A program made the position numbers and the translations under genes. From Plotosus lineatus (lineage: Eukaryota > Chordata > Actinopteri > Siluriformes > Plotosidae), in NCBI GenBank assembly GCA_024760905.1, contig CM045731.1, forward strand, positions 21,160,001 to 21,224,000: a DNA stretch of 64,000 nucleotides. The letters run 5' to 3'. This document shows, in pieces, positions 34,324 through 47,846 of this stretch. Numbering within the stretch: the stretch's first letter is position 1; each line of letters opens with the position of its first letter. The notes below the pieces were generated by a model. The model did not search any database, had not been told where the DNA came from, and saw only the letters and a program-made list of their open reading frames with translations.

Positions 34324-37068
34324 GGCATAAAGACTTTTTGAGGTTTGAGATATTGGGCCCAGGAACCCTGCCTTCCCCTGTTTAGAGATCATTCGCATGG
34401 TGAATATGAAAGAACTCTATTATACCTTCATGATCACAGAGGAATCTTTCTGCAGAGGTTTGAACGTTCTGGACTGCTTGAGCTCCTGAGAAACCACTTT
34501 CTTCTGGAAGGACTCCTTGCCCTTATTTTTCTTTTGCTCTTGTACGGCCTCAGTCTTCACTTCAATTCTCTCCTAGAGCAATCAACACAGTCAAGTCAGT
34601 ATATACATTTGGGGGTTTTTTTCAGTTCATATTTATATACAGTATGTTTACAGTATATTCATCTTACATCTGCTTTTAGGATGTAGGTTTTGGAGAGTTT
34701 CAGGAAGTTCTCCTTGAACATTCTTGGCTGCTCGATAAAGTTTGAGCATCTTTGGATGTCTGATTTCATTGTGTCCAACATAGTTTTCAACTTTTTAACC
34801 TGAGGAAATAAAGACATTGTGAACTACAAGCGCATTCAGAGAGTACAAGGTACCTCCTCCATGAGGCAAAAATGGATTACCGGTATTATAACTTGGCATA
34901 GTTATGATTACATCACCCACTAGTGGATATCAGATGGGCACTTCACCCCACGTGAAAGATAGGGCCCTGCAATGGCCTGGTGAGTTATTCAGGGTGTACT
35001 CTTCTTTCACACAGTCGGCTGAAATGGGCTCCAGCCCCCCCTGTGACTATAATTAGGATTGAGTGATTCAGAAAATGAATGAATGAAAGGATGAATGTTC
35101 CAGATAGGGATTTTTATTGAGAACGTCAAGATTTTTTTAACATGATCACCTCCAAAATGTAAAGGTTTTTTCCAGGCCCCACCCCTCCACCAACTTTGAT
35201 GAAATCCAGATAAGTAGTTCTTCCATTATTTTACTAGCAGTGAAAATCTGTTAAAAATGCATGTCATAAAGTGTTTTAAAAACTCCTGGGTATGGATCTG
35301 TTCCGAAATATTACAGGCTTTTGCCAGGCCCCGTATTCCATCTCTCCACCAAGTTTGGTGAAAATCAGTTGGGGGTTTTTGCATAAACGTGCTAACAAGC
35401 AAACAAGCACAACAGTAGCTGATAAATACCCCACCAAGCAGCAACGATGGTAGCAATGGTACCGGTGGTTAAATTCATTTTTTATTCATATCACCAATGA
35501 TGCAAGTAATAACAACCAGCTAAATGGGAACTGTTGTGCAGAAAACTTGAAACTTGGAAGCCGTATTATTTACTTTCTGTTTTCATCTCTGTAAACCACT
35601 TACACCGCACTCTCACAAATGAGCAAGACAATTAAACAAACCTTCTCCTTCTCTATACAAAGCTCTTTGTCCTTCATTTTCAGCTTCTGGTCCGACTCAT
35701 ACTTGGTCTCCATGTTCTTGAAGTTGATACTATCCACACTGATCTCAAGCTAAAATACAGAAACAAAAGACAAACGTTTACATACCCTTCAATTTGTGCA
35801 ATCTCAGAACTTTAAAAACATACAGCATACTTTAATGTTTGGTGTTTTTTTTTTATCTCTGAGCTAAATGATATGACTGTCCTGTCCTGTCCTGAAACAC
35901 ATCAAGGCTGATGTTATTATTCACAAATCATCATTTTTATTGAATTAAATTCACAGCTGATGGGTTGAAAATGATTCAAAACACAGTCCATTAAATAAAA
36001 ATGATCCTTAATCATGTTCGGCCTGTGCTGTCGGGTGGTGGTGGCCTGGGAGGGTAGTGGTGGCCTGGTGGTAAAGTGTGCTGGATTGCCAAACTTAGGG
36101 TTGGGGGGTTTGAAGATGGTCGAGCTGATAAACAGACAGGAGACAGAGCCGGATAGGCAGTGGAGGCCTGGTGGTAAAGGGTGCTGGATTGCTGATCCTA
36201 AGGTTGGGGGTTCGAGTCCCACCCTCCACAAGGTTGTCACTGTCCCCTCCCAGTGCAGCTAACTGTGTTATGAAAGGCCAGCCATGTTTCTCACTGTCTG
36301 TGATGTGAGGTTCATGTAGGAGAACCATTGCTGACTTTCGTAAAGAGTAGCTGCATAGCCGTCAGCGTGTTTCTGCCCCTCGCTAAAGGGTTGTTGTGTC
36401 AGGAAGGGCATCCGACAGAAAAACCTATGCCAAATCAAACATGTGATGATTTGCTGTGGTGACCCCTGAGAAAAAGGGAACAGCCGAAAATAAAAATAAA
36501 AATCATGTTAAGTCTGTGCTGTCAACAGTTATCCATTTACTTCTTTCAATCCTGAACTTCAAGAATGTGAATGAGTTTTAACCAGAGGTGAGCGCCGAGA
36601 GCCGCCTCCCCTAACGCCCTGTCCTTGAGTTGGAGTTTGTGAAAGTGCCGGCTTTCTTCCTCATCCTCAACCCTTCCTCAATCTGGGGGCCGTGCCAGAA
36701 TTCTGGTGTAGGCAGCAGCCATAACAGCCTTCTCGTTGCGGTTCTTCAGACCCTGAGTGAGCATTTGTTCTTGTCATGGCTGTATACGAAGGGCAAAAAA
36801 TCCGCAGTAGGGGCCCAGAGTTCTTTCTGCAGGGTGTTTTTATTGAGACGCCGTCTCTAGCTAGCTGGCCGTTGACTCTAAAGAGTTCATCCGCCTTTTG
36901 ATAGATCTTGTTTTTATTCCTACTGGGTTGCTCGCTACCCTTCCTCAATAAATCCATTAAATCAGTGGTCCCCAACCTTTGTATCACCACACTGGACAAA
37001 TTTACCACGGACCGGGGGGTTTTGTAATTGTTTGTATTGTAAATATAACATTTATATAAAATATTGTT

Positions 37069-37116
<48 letters not shown>

Positions 37117-39646
37117 CACTCCATGAATGTTATGTTTCAACAGCTAAAATAAAGTTGGTTGGGAAGTAGAGCTTGAACTTTTCTAAAAAAAAAAAAAACC
37201 CGGGTGATCATGCACCAGCTGGGAGAATGAAGGTTCAGGCTCAGTCTCACCCAAAATCCCAGCACGCCTCTGCTCACGTGCCGTCCCCTTGTGAGTTACA
37301 TTTTAGCGCTCAAATAACCGACATATAACCGAGAGAATCCAGTCATTTTTCAAAATAAACGACATTTTCAAAATTAAAGATCGTTCAGACTCCGATAATA
37401 AATAAAACGAAAATAATGAATTATTTCTTCTGCCAACCGGTACCAATTGAGCCACGGGACCGGTGCCGGTCCATGGACCAGTGGGTGGGGTCCACTGCTT
37501 TAAATAACTGTAATAATGATAAACTTCTCACCCTTTTAAAAAGCTGTGTCTTCATTGTGATCCGGTTCTCCAGTTGCTTGATAATGGTTTCCGCTGTTTG
37601 AGTCTGTTGATTTTGTCGTACTGTCTGTCCATCCAGTTTTTTGTTGATCATCTCCAAATTTTCTTCATTCTGTTTTTTGCACTGGTTATGCAGCAGAAGT
37701 ATGTCATGGAGCATGAGTTCCTACAGGGATACAGAGAATGAGTGTCTTTTATTTATTTAAAAAAAAAAAAAAAAAACATAGATTTGGTCGCTGTCTGTAA
37801 CTGGAGCACACGGTAGACAGGTAGATGTTCAAGGCTGGTGCTGTAGGAGCAGAGCAGCTCTTTTAGGGGTTATAGAGCTGCGTTAAATTTAGCTGTGAAA
37901 ATTTTAATACATTAATCTCCCCTGTGTTTCCTGACTCCAGTGTCGAGCAAAGGAAGGAAAGATAAACATTGGGGGGTTTTCATCATCTTTCATTAACTGA
38001 TTCCTGGGTTTGGAGGTTTATCAGCTGTCTTTGTAGTTTAATTATCCGTTTAACAGGTTCATGTTCTGTGCTCCCATTGTTTTGTGTTGTTTTGCTCAAC
38101 AAAAGTTTGTCTGCCTAGCTAACTTAGATTATGTTTTTATTCTGTGTGCGTCTGAGTGGTGGTGTATGAACCTTTATTTTTTATGTTTGAAGTTCATAAA
38201 TAAAAAAGAAATGTTTTTCTTTTCTTTTTTTAATTATTGGTGTCTATCCAATGTCCTGCCTGTATGTTATATGAAATGGTAGGTGTAGCACCACTCTCTG
38301 TGACATCTTCAAAGAGTGAGTAGATTATGTGGATGTCATATACTGATTGATCTACACAGTCTTCGGTGTCACAGAGAGGGTTGCTCCCACTCTGGGATGT
38401 CCCAGCCACAAAATCGTCATACTGCTTGTAGTTTTTTTTAGTAATTAATGATAGGAGGCTTTACGACTGCCTTCCATCCAGATGAAAGAGGTGGTCAAAC
38501 TTGCTATCTTAGTGTAAAGTGCTTTGAGAATCGACGCTGCTCGTAGATTGCGACAATTCCGTGGGGGAGGCTCAGTCCACCAACACCAAAGAATTATAAC
38601 TAGGGGTGTGGTCAAATTCGCGACATCACACAATGTTCTGTATAATGATTAGAAATCATATGGTTAAGTGGGGTTAAATGGTTGCCAAAAAGCTGATGTA
38701 ATGTTAATGTAATAACACGAGCAGGGGTGGCCTCATGCTGGATTACCGATCCCAAGGTTGGGGGTTCAAGCCCAACTATCACCGGCTTGTCACTGCAGCC
38801 CCCCCAATGCATCTAACTGGGTTATCAAAGGCCAACAGTGTCTCTCACTGTCTGTGGTGAGGCTGTAAAAGATCCACTGCTGACTTTTGTCAAGAGTAGC
38901 TGCATAGCCTCAGCGTTCGTGTTTCTGCCCTGCAATGGCCTGGTGAGCTGTCCAGGTCCCTTTCTCAAAATCGGCTAAGATGGGTACCAGCCTCCCTGTG
39001 ACCCTACTTAGGATTAAACGGTTCAGAAAATGAATGAATGAATAACGCATGCATGCATCACCTGGTCATCATTGGTCTTTCCCCGGCCCTTTTTATCCTT
39101 TATAACATCACTGGATTTCTTCTGTTCCTCATATAGGTCGTTGTTCACGAACTCCTTTATCGTACGGATCTCCTGCCTCTGGTCATGGATCTCTTGTTTG
39201 ATTTTCCAGAACTGCATCATCTTTACAACAAACAATGCACATGTTTTCCACTGTCAGTTTGTGATAGCTGAGATTAGCCTCTCGCTGTGCTGCCTGTTCA
39301 CTCGTTCAAATCGTGTTCCCAGTTAATGAAATCCAAACTCAAAGCTCACACCCACCTGCTTCTCCAGGAGTTTCATTTCATACTGAAGGTTGCTGTTGAT
39401 CTCCTTCTGCGCCTCAAGCTCCCGTCTGTATTTACGCACAATTTCGTTGAGTTCAGTCTCCTCCTCTTTCATCACCTCGGGTTTCTTTACTTCTGACCGT
39501 TTCTGTAACGTGAAGATGCATCCTGACTCTAAGTCTGGCCTGAAAATAATTCTACATGGCAACAACTAGAGTATGTATGTAACAAATGGAACAAAGAACT
39601 TGCCATGATCACAGAGTCCAGTACTTTGGGGTTAAAATAATGTATT

Positions 39647-39681
<35 letters not shown>

Positions 39682-40095
39682 GGGCGGCACGGTGGCGTAG
39701 TGGTTAGTACGTCCGCCTCACAGCAAGAAGGCCTGGGTTTGATTCCCGGCCTGGGCGTTTCTGTGTGGCGTTTGCATGTTCTCCCCGTGCTTGTGCGGGT
39801 TTCCTCCGGGTGCTCCGGTTTCCTCCCGCAGTCCAAAGACGTGCACTGTAGGTTAATTGGCTGTTCTAAATTGACCGTAGATTCTCTCCTGCAGCGGCAC
39901 TGGAACCCAGTCGTATCGGCATTTACCCTTCCATTGGATCCTTCCGGTGGCGCCGAGACAGGGGGGGACTTGCTGCTTGGGTAACAGCCTGTCCCTCATT
40001 ACTCCCTACCCAGGCTCTGCACACTGGGGGGTATCACCAGCTGGGGTACCAGCCAGAGCGCAGCCATAGTCCTTCGGGACTGACGGAGGCCTACC

Positions 40096-40127
<32 letters not shown>

Positions 40128-40966
40128 ATATATATGTACACACACACACAGGTATACCTCACCCAATGTCGTTAATTGGTTCCAGGAGAGACGACTTAAG
40201 TCGAATTAGCTTGTCTCTATGCTAGCCTAGGCTAGGCTACGCCAAATTTACTTATCTAGACTAAACAGAAAATAACCATTCCTTGTTCTGTACTTTATTC
40301 ATGAATGCAATTTTCAATATGGTTCATAATGTTGTGTCTGGATCATATGCATCGGATCCAAAGATGCAGGAGACCATGTAAGATGATTTTATTTTGCACT
40401 TTGGAAAATCTAGCCGAGCACGAAGCAGGATACCAGAGAGATGGCAGGAAAACAGAATCACTGGGAAGGACAATCTTCTGACGTCGGAGGGAAGCGCGCC
40501 GCTCCTATTTATAGCTCGCTGATTGCTGATTGCTGAATGGAAACAGGTGCGCCCTCTGGACCTCACCTGCAGGTAGCAGCCACGCCCCTCGCCAATGAAT
40601 GAAGAGAGAGTTAACGCCTCCAGCCAGCACAGACCATAACAAATAAGATCTATTTTATTAAACTTTATTTTTTTATTTTTATATACTTTTTTGAAAACGA
40701 CGTATAATTGAAAATGACTTAACTCAAAACGAATTATGCCGAGGTATACCTATACTGTAAATATGAATCCTTATTGATGGTACTTCAGTTTTATATGATG
40801 TGCCATCCCTCAAAAAAAAATTAATTAAGCAGAAAGTTCTCACATACCGTCATGGTCATTTTGGTCACCGTCCTCAGTTCCGCCAGACTGGTGTCATATT
40901 TGATGTCAGGAGTAACTTGGAATTTCACCTAATGAGGTCAGGACACAAATATAATTATGCCGGGCC

Positions 40967-41029
<63 letters not shown>

Positions 41030-42312
41030 CCAGACAGTTGAAAAAAAAATCTTGGAAGCTATGCATGCGGCTGCCGGAGAAAAATAGATTTCTTTTAGAT
41101 CTCACTCATTTGCAGAACAGCTTCATTCTTTTACAGTGGGGCCTGTGGAGTAGTGGTTCGGGTGCTGCACTCATGATGGTTGTGTGTTCAAATCCCAGTG
41201 AGACTAAGTTGTCCATTGTGCTAAGACCCCTGGGCAAGGTCTTAACTACAAGTGTGCCTCTGTTCACCCAGCAGTAGAAATGGGTACCAGTAAAAATATA
41301 CTGGGAAGGTAACCTGCGATGGACTAGCGTCCCATCCAGGTGGAGTTGAACTCCTGGTCGCTTCACGCTATGGAAACCGGGGATAAGCACCGGCCTGATG
41401 AGCCATTATGGCTCGGGTGTAAAAAGCCCAACGGCCTTTACCTGTAATTCTTTTAGTTTAATGAGCATGTTGGAGCTCATCTCAGCTGACACTGGGCAAA
41501 GGCAGGTGGTACGCCAAGAACAGCTTGCCAGACCATCACAGGGCAACATATACAACCATTCACACTCACACATACACCTGGGGAAAATTTGGAATTATCA
41601 TATAGCCTAATGAGCATGTTTCTCAACTCGAACCCAGAACCTTCTTATTGTGAGGCGGACGTGCTAATCACGCTACCGTGCCGTCGTTCATCAATCAGTT
41701 CATTTTCTGTACCCGCTTAATCCTAATTTGGGTCGCAGTGAGGCTGGTGCCCATCCCAGCCAACTTCGGGCGAGGGCAGAGTACACCCTGGACAGCTCGC
41801 CAGGCCATCGCAGGGCGGAAACACGCTAATGGCTTTGCAGCCTACTCTAGTCAAAAATCAGCAATGGTTCTTTTACATGCCTCACACCATAGACAGTGAG
41901 AGACATGGCCAGCCTTTGATAACCCAGTTAGCGCCACTGGGGGGGGACAGTGACAACCTTAGTGCAGAGTGGGACTTGAACCCCCAACCTTTTGGATCAG
42001 CGATCCAGCGCCCGATACCACTAGACCACCACTGCCCGCCCGTGCCGTCGTTTATTCTGTAATTGTTTCACAATATAGTACGTAGGTGCAGTTTTTTGGA
42101 AGACTGTTGAAACTCTGCCCGGATCATGGTACTGTATTGACCTGCGCCCCAATAACCAAAAATACTGTAGTAGAACCTCCAGCTGTTTCTTTTCAGTACC
42201 TCTTACTTTTCCAACTTTTTGTTGTTCTGATGTTTTTTGAGATGTGTTGCTGCTCTCAAATTTCAAAAGGGTTGGATGTTTGAATTCAAAATGTCTGTAA
42301 TGTATATCGTAA

Positions 42313-42355
<43 letters not shown>

Positions 42356-44324
42356 ATCTCACATCTAATTCATGGATCCAGGTTTTGTGAAGTCTTATAT
42401 AATTGTCCATTAGCATCTTTGGCCGATGGAGGAAATTCGAGCAGTTCTTGATATCAGATTTTATCTTCAGCAGAACAGTCTTCAAGCTTCTGACCTGATG
42501 AAACAAACAAACAAAAAAGATTACAGTAACATCACTGGTTCAGCTATAAAACTTATTATCCCAAATCTTCAATCATTTGAGTAATTTCAAGGATTGTACC
42601 TTTTTAAAGTGGACAGTCTCATACAAAATTTTATATGTGAGCGTAATGATAAATAAAGACTCTTGAATCGTAATGCTATTTCCATAAATTTAATCAAGAC
42701 ATTCATTAACAAAACTCAATTTAATATGAGCTGCTGTGCAGGGAACTTCTACAATCCAAGTCTTGTATATTTGCTTTTAAAGTTGCATGTACAGGGATCC
42801 CTCGCTACTTCGCGCTTCAATTCATACGGCTTCAGTGCATTGCCTTTTTTTTTTAAATATTCATTGAATTTAAAAATAAGGAAATTAAGGAAGAATAGGA
42901 GAAAACGTTAAGGAAAATGCCACAAAAACAAGGCCAATTATGCAAAAAAAAAAAAAAAAAACCCAAAACCTCCCATCAAAACTATTTCCATCTATGTGAG
43001 GTGGTGTGCATGTGAGTGCGTGCACGAGCGCGCATCAATATGTGTGTGTATTTATATTGTATTTACATCTTATGCATGATTTTTTAATGTTTAATTGTTA
43101 TAACTATTTATAGCATTGAATATGTATTTATTTATATTATATACACATATACACGGGCAGTGGTGGTCTAGTGGATAGGGTGCAGGACCGCTGATCCTAC
43201 GGTTGGGGGTTCGAGTCCCCACAAGGTTGTCACTGTCCCCTCCCCAGTGTAGCTAACTAGGTTATCAAAGGCGCGCCAGGCCATGTGTCTCACTGTCTAT
43301 GGTGAGAGGTTCATGTAAAAGAACCTTTTGCTGACTTTCGTAATAAAGAGTAGCTGCAAAACCGTCAGCGTGTTTCTGTCAGTCTAGGAACCACCACATC
43401 CGTCTCAGCCAGCTGAGCCACCGTGGAAGGGACCTAGGCCTAGAGAGCGAGGATCAGCCAGCGCGAACTGTCTCTCGTTATACGAAAAATACTCAGCGCC
43501 GGCGAGGAGAAATAACTCTTCACTATCTTCGAATTTGAAGAACAGAGCCATCTATATACATATACATGTACATCATGTACGTCAGTTGGGGGGTTGATCC
43601 TACTTCGCAGAAATTTGTGGTCGCGGGAGGATCTCGGTCCCAGTTAACCGCGGAAAGTGAGGGATCCCTGGATTATGTTTTCAAGCAATCTGAGATGGGG
43701 CACTGTCACCAAATGTATTATTCCCTAATAAGCAACTCTGTGCTCTGTATGTTCTGAATCTGTCCTTCCCTCTACCCATCTGTGAGTGATTGCTTCTCCT
43801 TCTGTGATCACTTTTTATGTTCACCTCGGATTACTTTATCTACACTAGTTATACCTGTATGTAAAGTTTCAGTAAGACAATGGACGCCTGATTCATACCC
43901 CGGTCTGCCAATGGTTTTAGCCCTTCTGTGAACTCTGACTACAATTGTAGGAAATGTTGAAATAACTACCATGCGATCTTTACACATGAACTATTTACAT
44001 ATTACAAAGGATTATAAAAAATGATATATGGAATTGTGATCAAACATAAACTGACGATGAATATTGTGCAAGTTGTGCATATTGTGGTGAAACAAACCTT
44101 ATCCTTCTCTGTGCTTAGCTCGTTTTCCTTTTGCTTCAGTTCTTCGACATAAATGTTGTTTATGTTTTTTATCCTCTCTAATTCCGCCTTGAACTGAAAC
44201 AAAAACATCTTCAAATGAGCTATGCACAATAATAATAATAAGAAGAAGAAGAATAAGAAGAAGAATAGTAATAATAATAATAATAGTAATAATAATCATA
44301 ATCATAATAGTAATAATAATAATA

Positions 44325-44366
<42 letters not shown>

Positions 44367-44483
44367 GTAATGATAATAATAATAATAATAGTAATAATAA
44401 TAATAATAATAGTCATAATAATAATCATAATAATAATAATAATAATAGTAATAATAATAATAATAATAATAGTCATAATAATC

Positions 44484-44516
<33 letters not shown>

Positions 44517-44727
44517 GTAATAATAATAATAATAATAATAGTAATAATAATCATAATCATAATAGTCATAATAATAATCATAATAATAATAATAGTAATA
44601 ATAATAATAATAGTCATAATAATAATCATAATAATAATAAAAATAGTAATAATAATAATAATAATAATATTAATAATAGTAATAATAATAATAATAATAG
44701 TAATAATAATAATAATAATAATAGTAA

Positions 44728-44768
<41 letters not shown>

Positions 44769-44904
44769 TCTCGGCTGATCTGAGAGTGTTTTATCTGGTG
44801 TCCCCAGGAAGAGCTGGAGGAAGTGGCTGGGAAGAGAGACATCTAGACCTCATTGCTTAGGCTGCTGCCCCATGATCCGACCCCGGATTAAGCGGAGGAA
44901 GAAA

Positions 44905-44961
<57 letters not shown>

Positions 44962-45568
44962 GGTGGCGGTGACGGTGAGATGAAGATGGCGTAGTGGTTA
45001 GCATGTCTGCCTCACAGCAACAAGGCCTGGGTTTGATTTCCAGCTTGGACATTTCTGTGTACAGTTTGCATGTTCTCATTGTGCTTGTGTGTGTTTCCTA
45101 CGGGTTCTCCTGTTTCCTTCCACAGTCCAAAAAACATGCATAGTAGGCCAATTAGCTGTTCCAAATCACTTCTAGGTGTGAATGTGAATGTTTGAGTATT
45201 GGCCCTGTTGTAGCCTGGTGTAACTGCCCAGGGTGTACCCTGCCCTTGCTCAGAGTTGGCTGAGATGGGCGCCAGCTTCACCGCGACCATAATTAGGATT
45301 AACTGGGTTAGCAAATGAATGAATGAATGAATGAGTGAATAATAATGATTCTAGTAACAATAATAATACCTCATGAATCTCATTCCAATGCTCCTGTAGC
45401 TCTTCTTTAAATTTCCAGAACAGTACGACCTTATAAAACAAATGCAATACACATATTAATTACAGTGAGAGTGTCACAAATAACACTGAGAACAACAACT
45501 GTGGTGTTGGAATAAATATTAAAGGAACATTTTGGAGGATCAGTTAGCAGAGGTTATGTTACAAGAAC

Positions 45569-45610
<42 letters not shown>

Positions 45611-45621
45611 GTTACAAGAAC

Positions 45622-45698
<77 letters not shown>

Positions 45699-47797
45699 TT
45701 AAACACAGTATGGTTGCTTCATGGTTATCCTGACCACCTCACAACAACAACATTCTGGGTTCAAGTCCCGGGCTCAGCTCGGGGAGTTTCTGTGTGGAGT
45801 CTGTATGTTCTCCCCATGCTTGCATTGGTTTCATCCTGGTACTCCAGTTTTTCCAACAGTCCAAATACATGCACATTAGGCTAATTTTCTTTTCCAAATT
45901 GCCCCTTGGTATGAGTGTGTGTGTGTGGATGGTTGTATTATCCCTGTGATGGCCTGAAGAGGCATTCTGGGTGTACCCAACCTTCTCCCAGTGTCATCTG
46001 TGATGGGCTCCAGCCTCCCCGCAACCCTAATAGGATTAAGTGGTTGGGAGATAAGTGTGCGAACTCATTTAAAGAAGTCATTAGGATTAACAATCCAGAG
46101 AAATGGAGAGTGTGGAAAAGAGGTGAAGAAGCGTGTGCAGGCAGGTTGGAATGGATGGAGAAAAGTGTCCGGTGTGATGTGTGATAGGAAGGTATCGGCA
46201 AGAATGAAGGGAAAAGTGTACAAGACGGTGATGAGGCGAGCGATGTTGTATGGTTTAGAAACAGTAGCCCTGGGGAAAAGACAGGAGGCAGAGTTGGAGG
46301 TAGTAGAGATGAAAATGTTGAGGTTCTCTTTGGGAGTAACGAGGATGGATAGGATTAGGAATGAGTACATCAGAGGGACAGCACATGTTAGAGGTTTTGG
46401 AGACAAAGTCAGAGAGGCTAGATTGAGATGGTTTGGACATGTACAGAGGAGGGATAGTGAGTATATTGGTAGTAGGATGCTGAGGTTGGAACTACCAGGC
46501 AGAAGGCCGAGAGGAAGACCAAAGGGACGATTCATGGATGCGGTGAAGGAAGACATGAAGGTAGTTGGTGTAAGAGAAGAAGATGCAGAGGATAGGGTGA
46601 GATGGAGGCAGATGATTCGCTGTGGCGCCCCCTGAAGGGAACAGCCGAAAGGAAAAGAAGAAGCAGATTGAGGCTCCAACTCTTTAGAATATACGTAATA
46701 CGTATTTATATCTATGTGGGGCGGGTCCACTCTCATGGGTGCTGCCATCTTTATCTGCAATGTTTTTACAGTAGGTGAGAATCATAGAGGTAATCTGAAA
46801 CCTCAGCACTAGATGTCACTAGATACTGCAAAATCGGATACTACAGCGTCCTTTTTAGAATGTGGCAATATAATTTTAACACATATTACACAAATGCAAA
46901 AAAGGATTAAAACAGTACACTGTGGTTATGCCTTGTGCTACTATTTCTTAAAACATTAAATAATGATTGGGAGGTTAGAGCGCCTCATCATGACCATGTG
47001 CAGGTTACTGCAATGACAATGGTAAAATCAAACAGCAAATCTTGGCCAAGATGCATATTCACTCTCACCAGTCTGAAGTTATAATAGGGCACATAAAGTA
47101 TATATTATAATATATATTTATTATAATCTTTTTCTTTTTTAATATGAAGAAATGTGGAAGCAGTTACCTGCTTCTCCAGGAGATACATTTCATTTTCTGT
47201 CTTTATTCTGGCCTCCTTCTCTGTCGCCACCTGCTTTTCGTATTCGAGTAGGACATCTTTAAACTTTGAGTCCACCTTATTCTGCATTTCCTTAAGCTTC
47301 TCCTCAGCCTGCTCCAGCTTGTTCGCCTTCTGTAGAAGTGAAGATAATGAAGAACATGTCCGTTATAGCATTAAATCTCTCATGCTAAGTCTTGATAGGC
47401 TGCTGGTATGCATGATAAATATCAGACTTTGATAACTCTACATTTAATATTAAAGCTGGGATCGGTAATCTGGAAAACTAAAAAATTGTGTAAGTAGCAT
47501 CAATTCAAGGAAATGACAAAATCCTCCCTCGCCCTTCGATGGTCCTTCCCAAGACACATACCCCCATCACCACCACAATTCTTATGTACAAGCTCAGCTC
47601 TGACTGCTGATTCATGCACAATTGGGTTCGATAGTGTTTGTGGGTTCAGGTACAATACCGTTTTTTGGCCCTATGATGGCCTAGCGAGCTGTTCAGGGTG
47701 TATCCAAACTCAGCTAATATAGGATTAAATGCTTCGGAAAATGAGTGAGTGAGAGTGAGTGACTTTTCTCAGTATAGGTTCCTTAGCTAGTCTGTAA

Positions 47798-47846
<49 letters not shown>

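Noticed and set aside
34420..34425. Stop codon directly after exon 26 (AAG-GTA-TAA)
   Set aside because: GTATAA after AAG is also a fair donor, identical to the one used by exon 3, and exon 27 follows in phase.
39681..39750. tRNA gene on the basis of GTGGCGTAGTGGTTAG and GGTTTGATTCCCGGCC
   Set aside because: Head of SINE family C, repeated many times in the window with long bodies.
44099..44860. Poly-Asn and poly-Ile open frames
   Set aside because: Microsatellite translation, although one end overlaps real exon 18.
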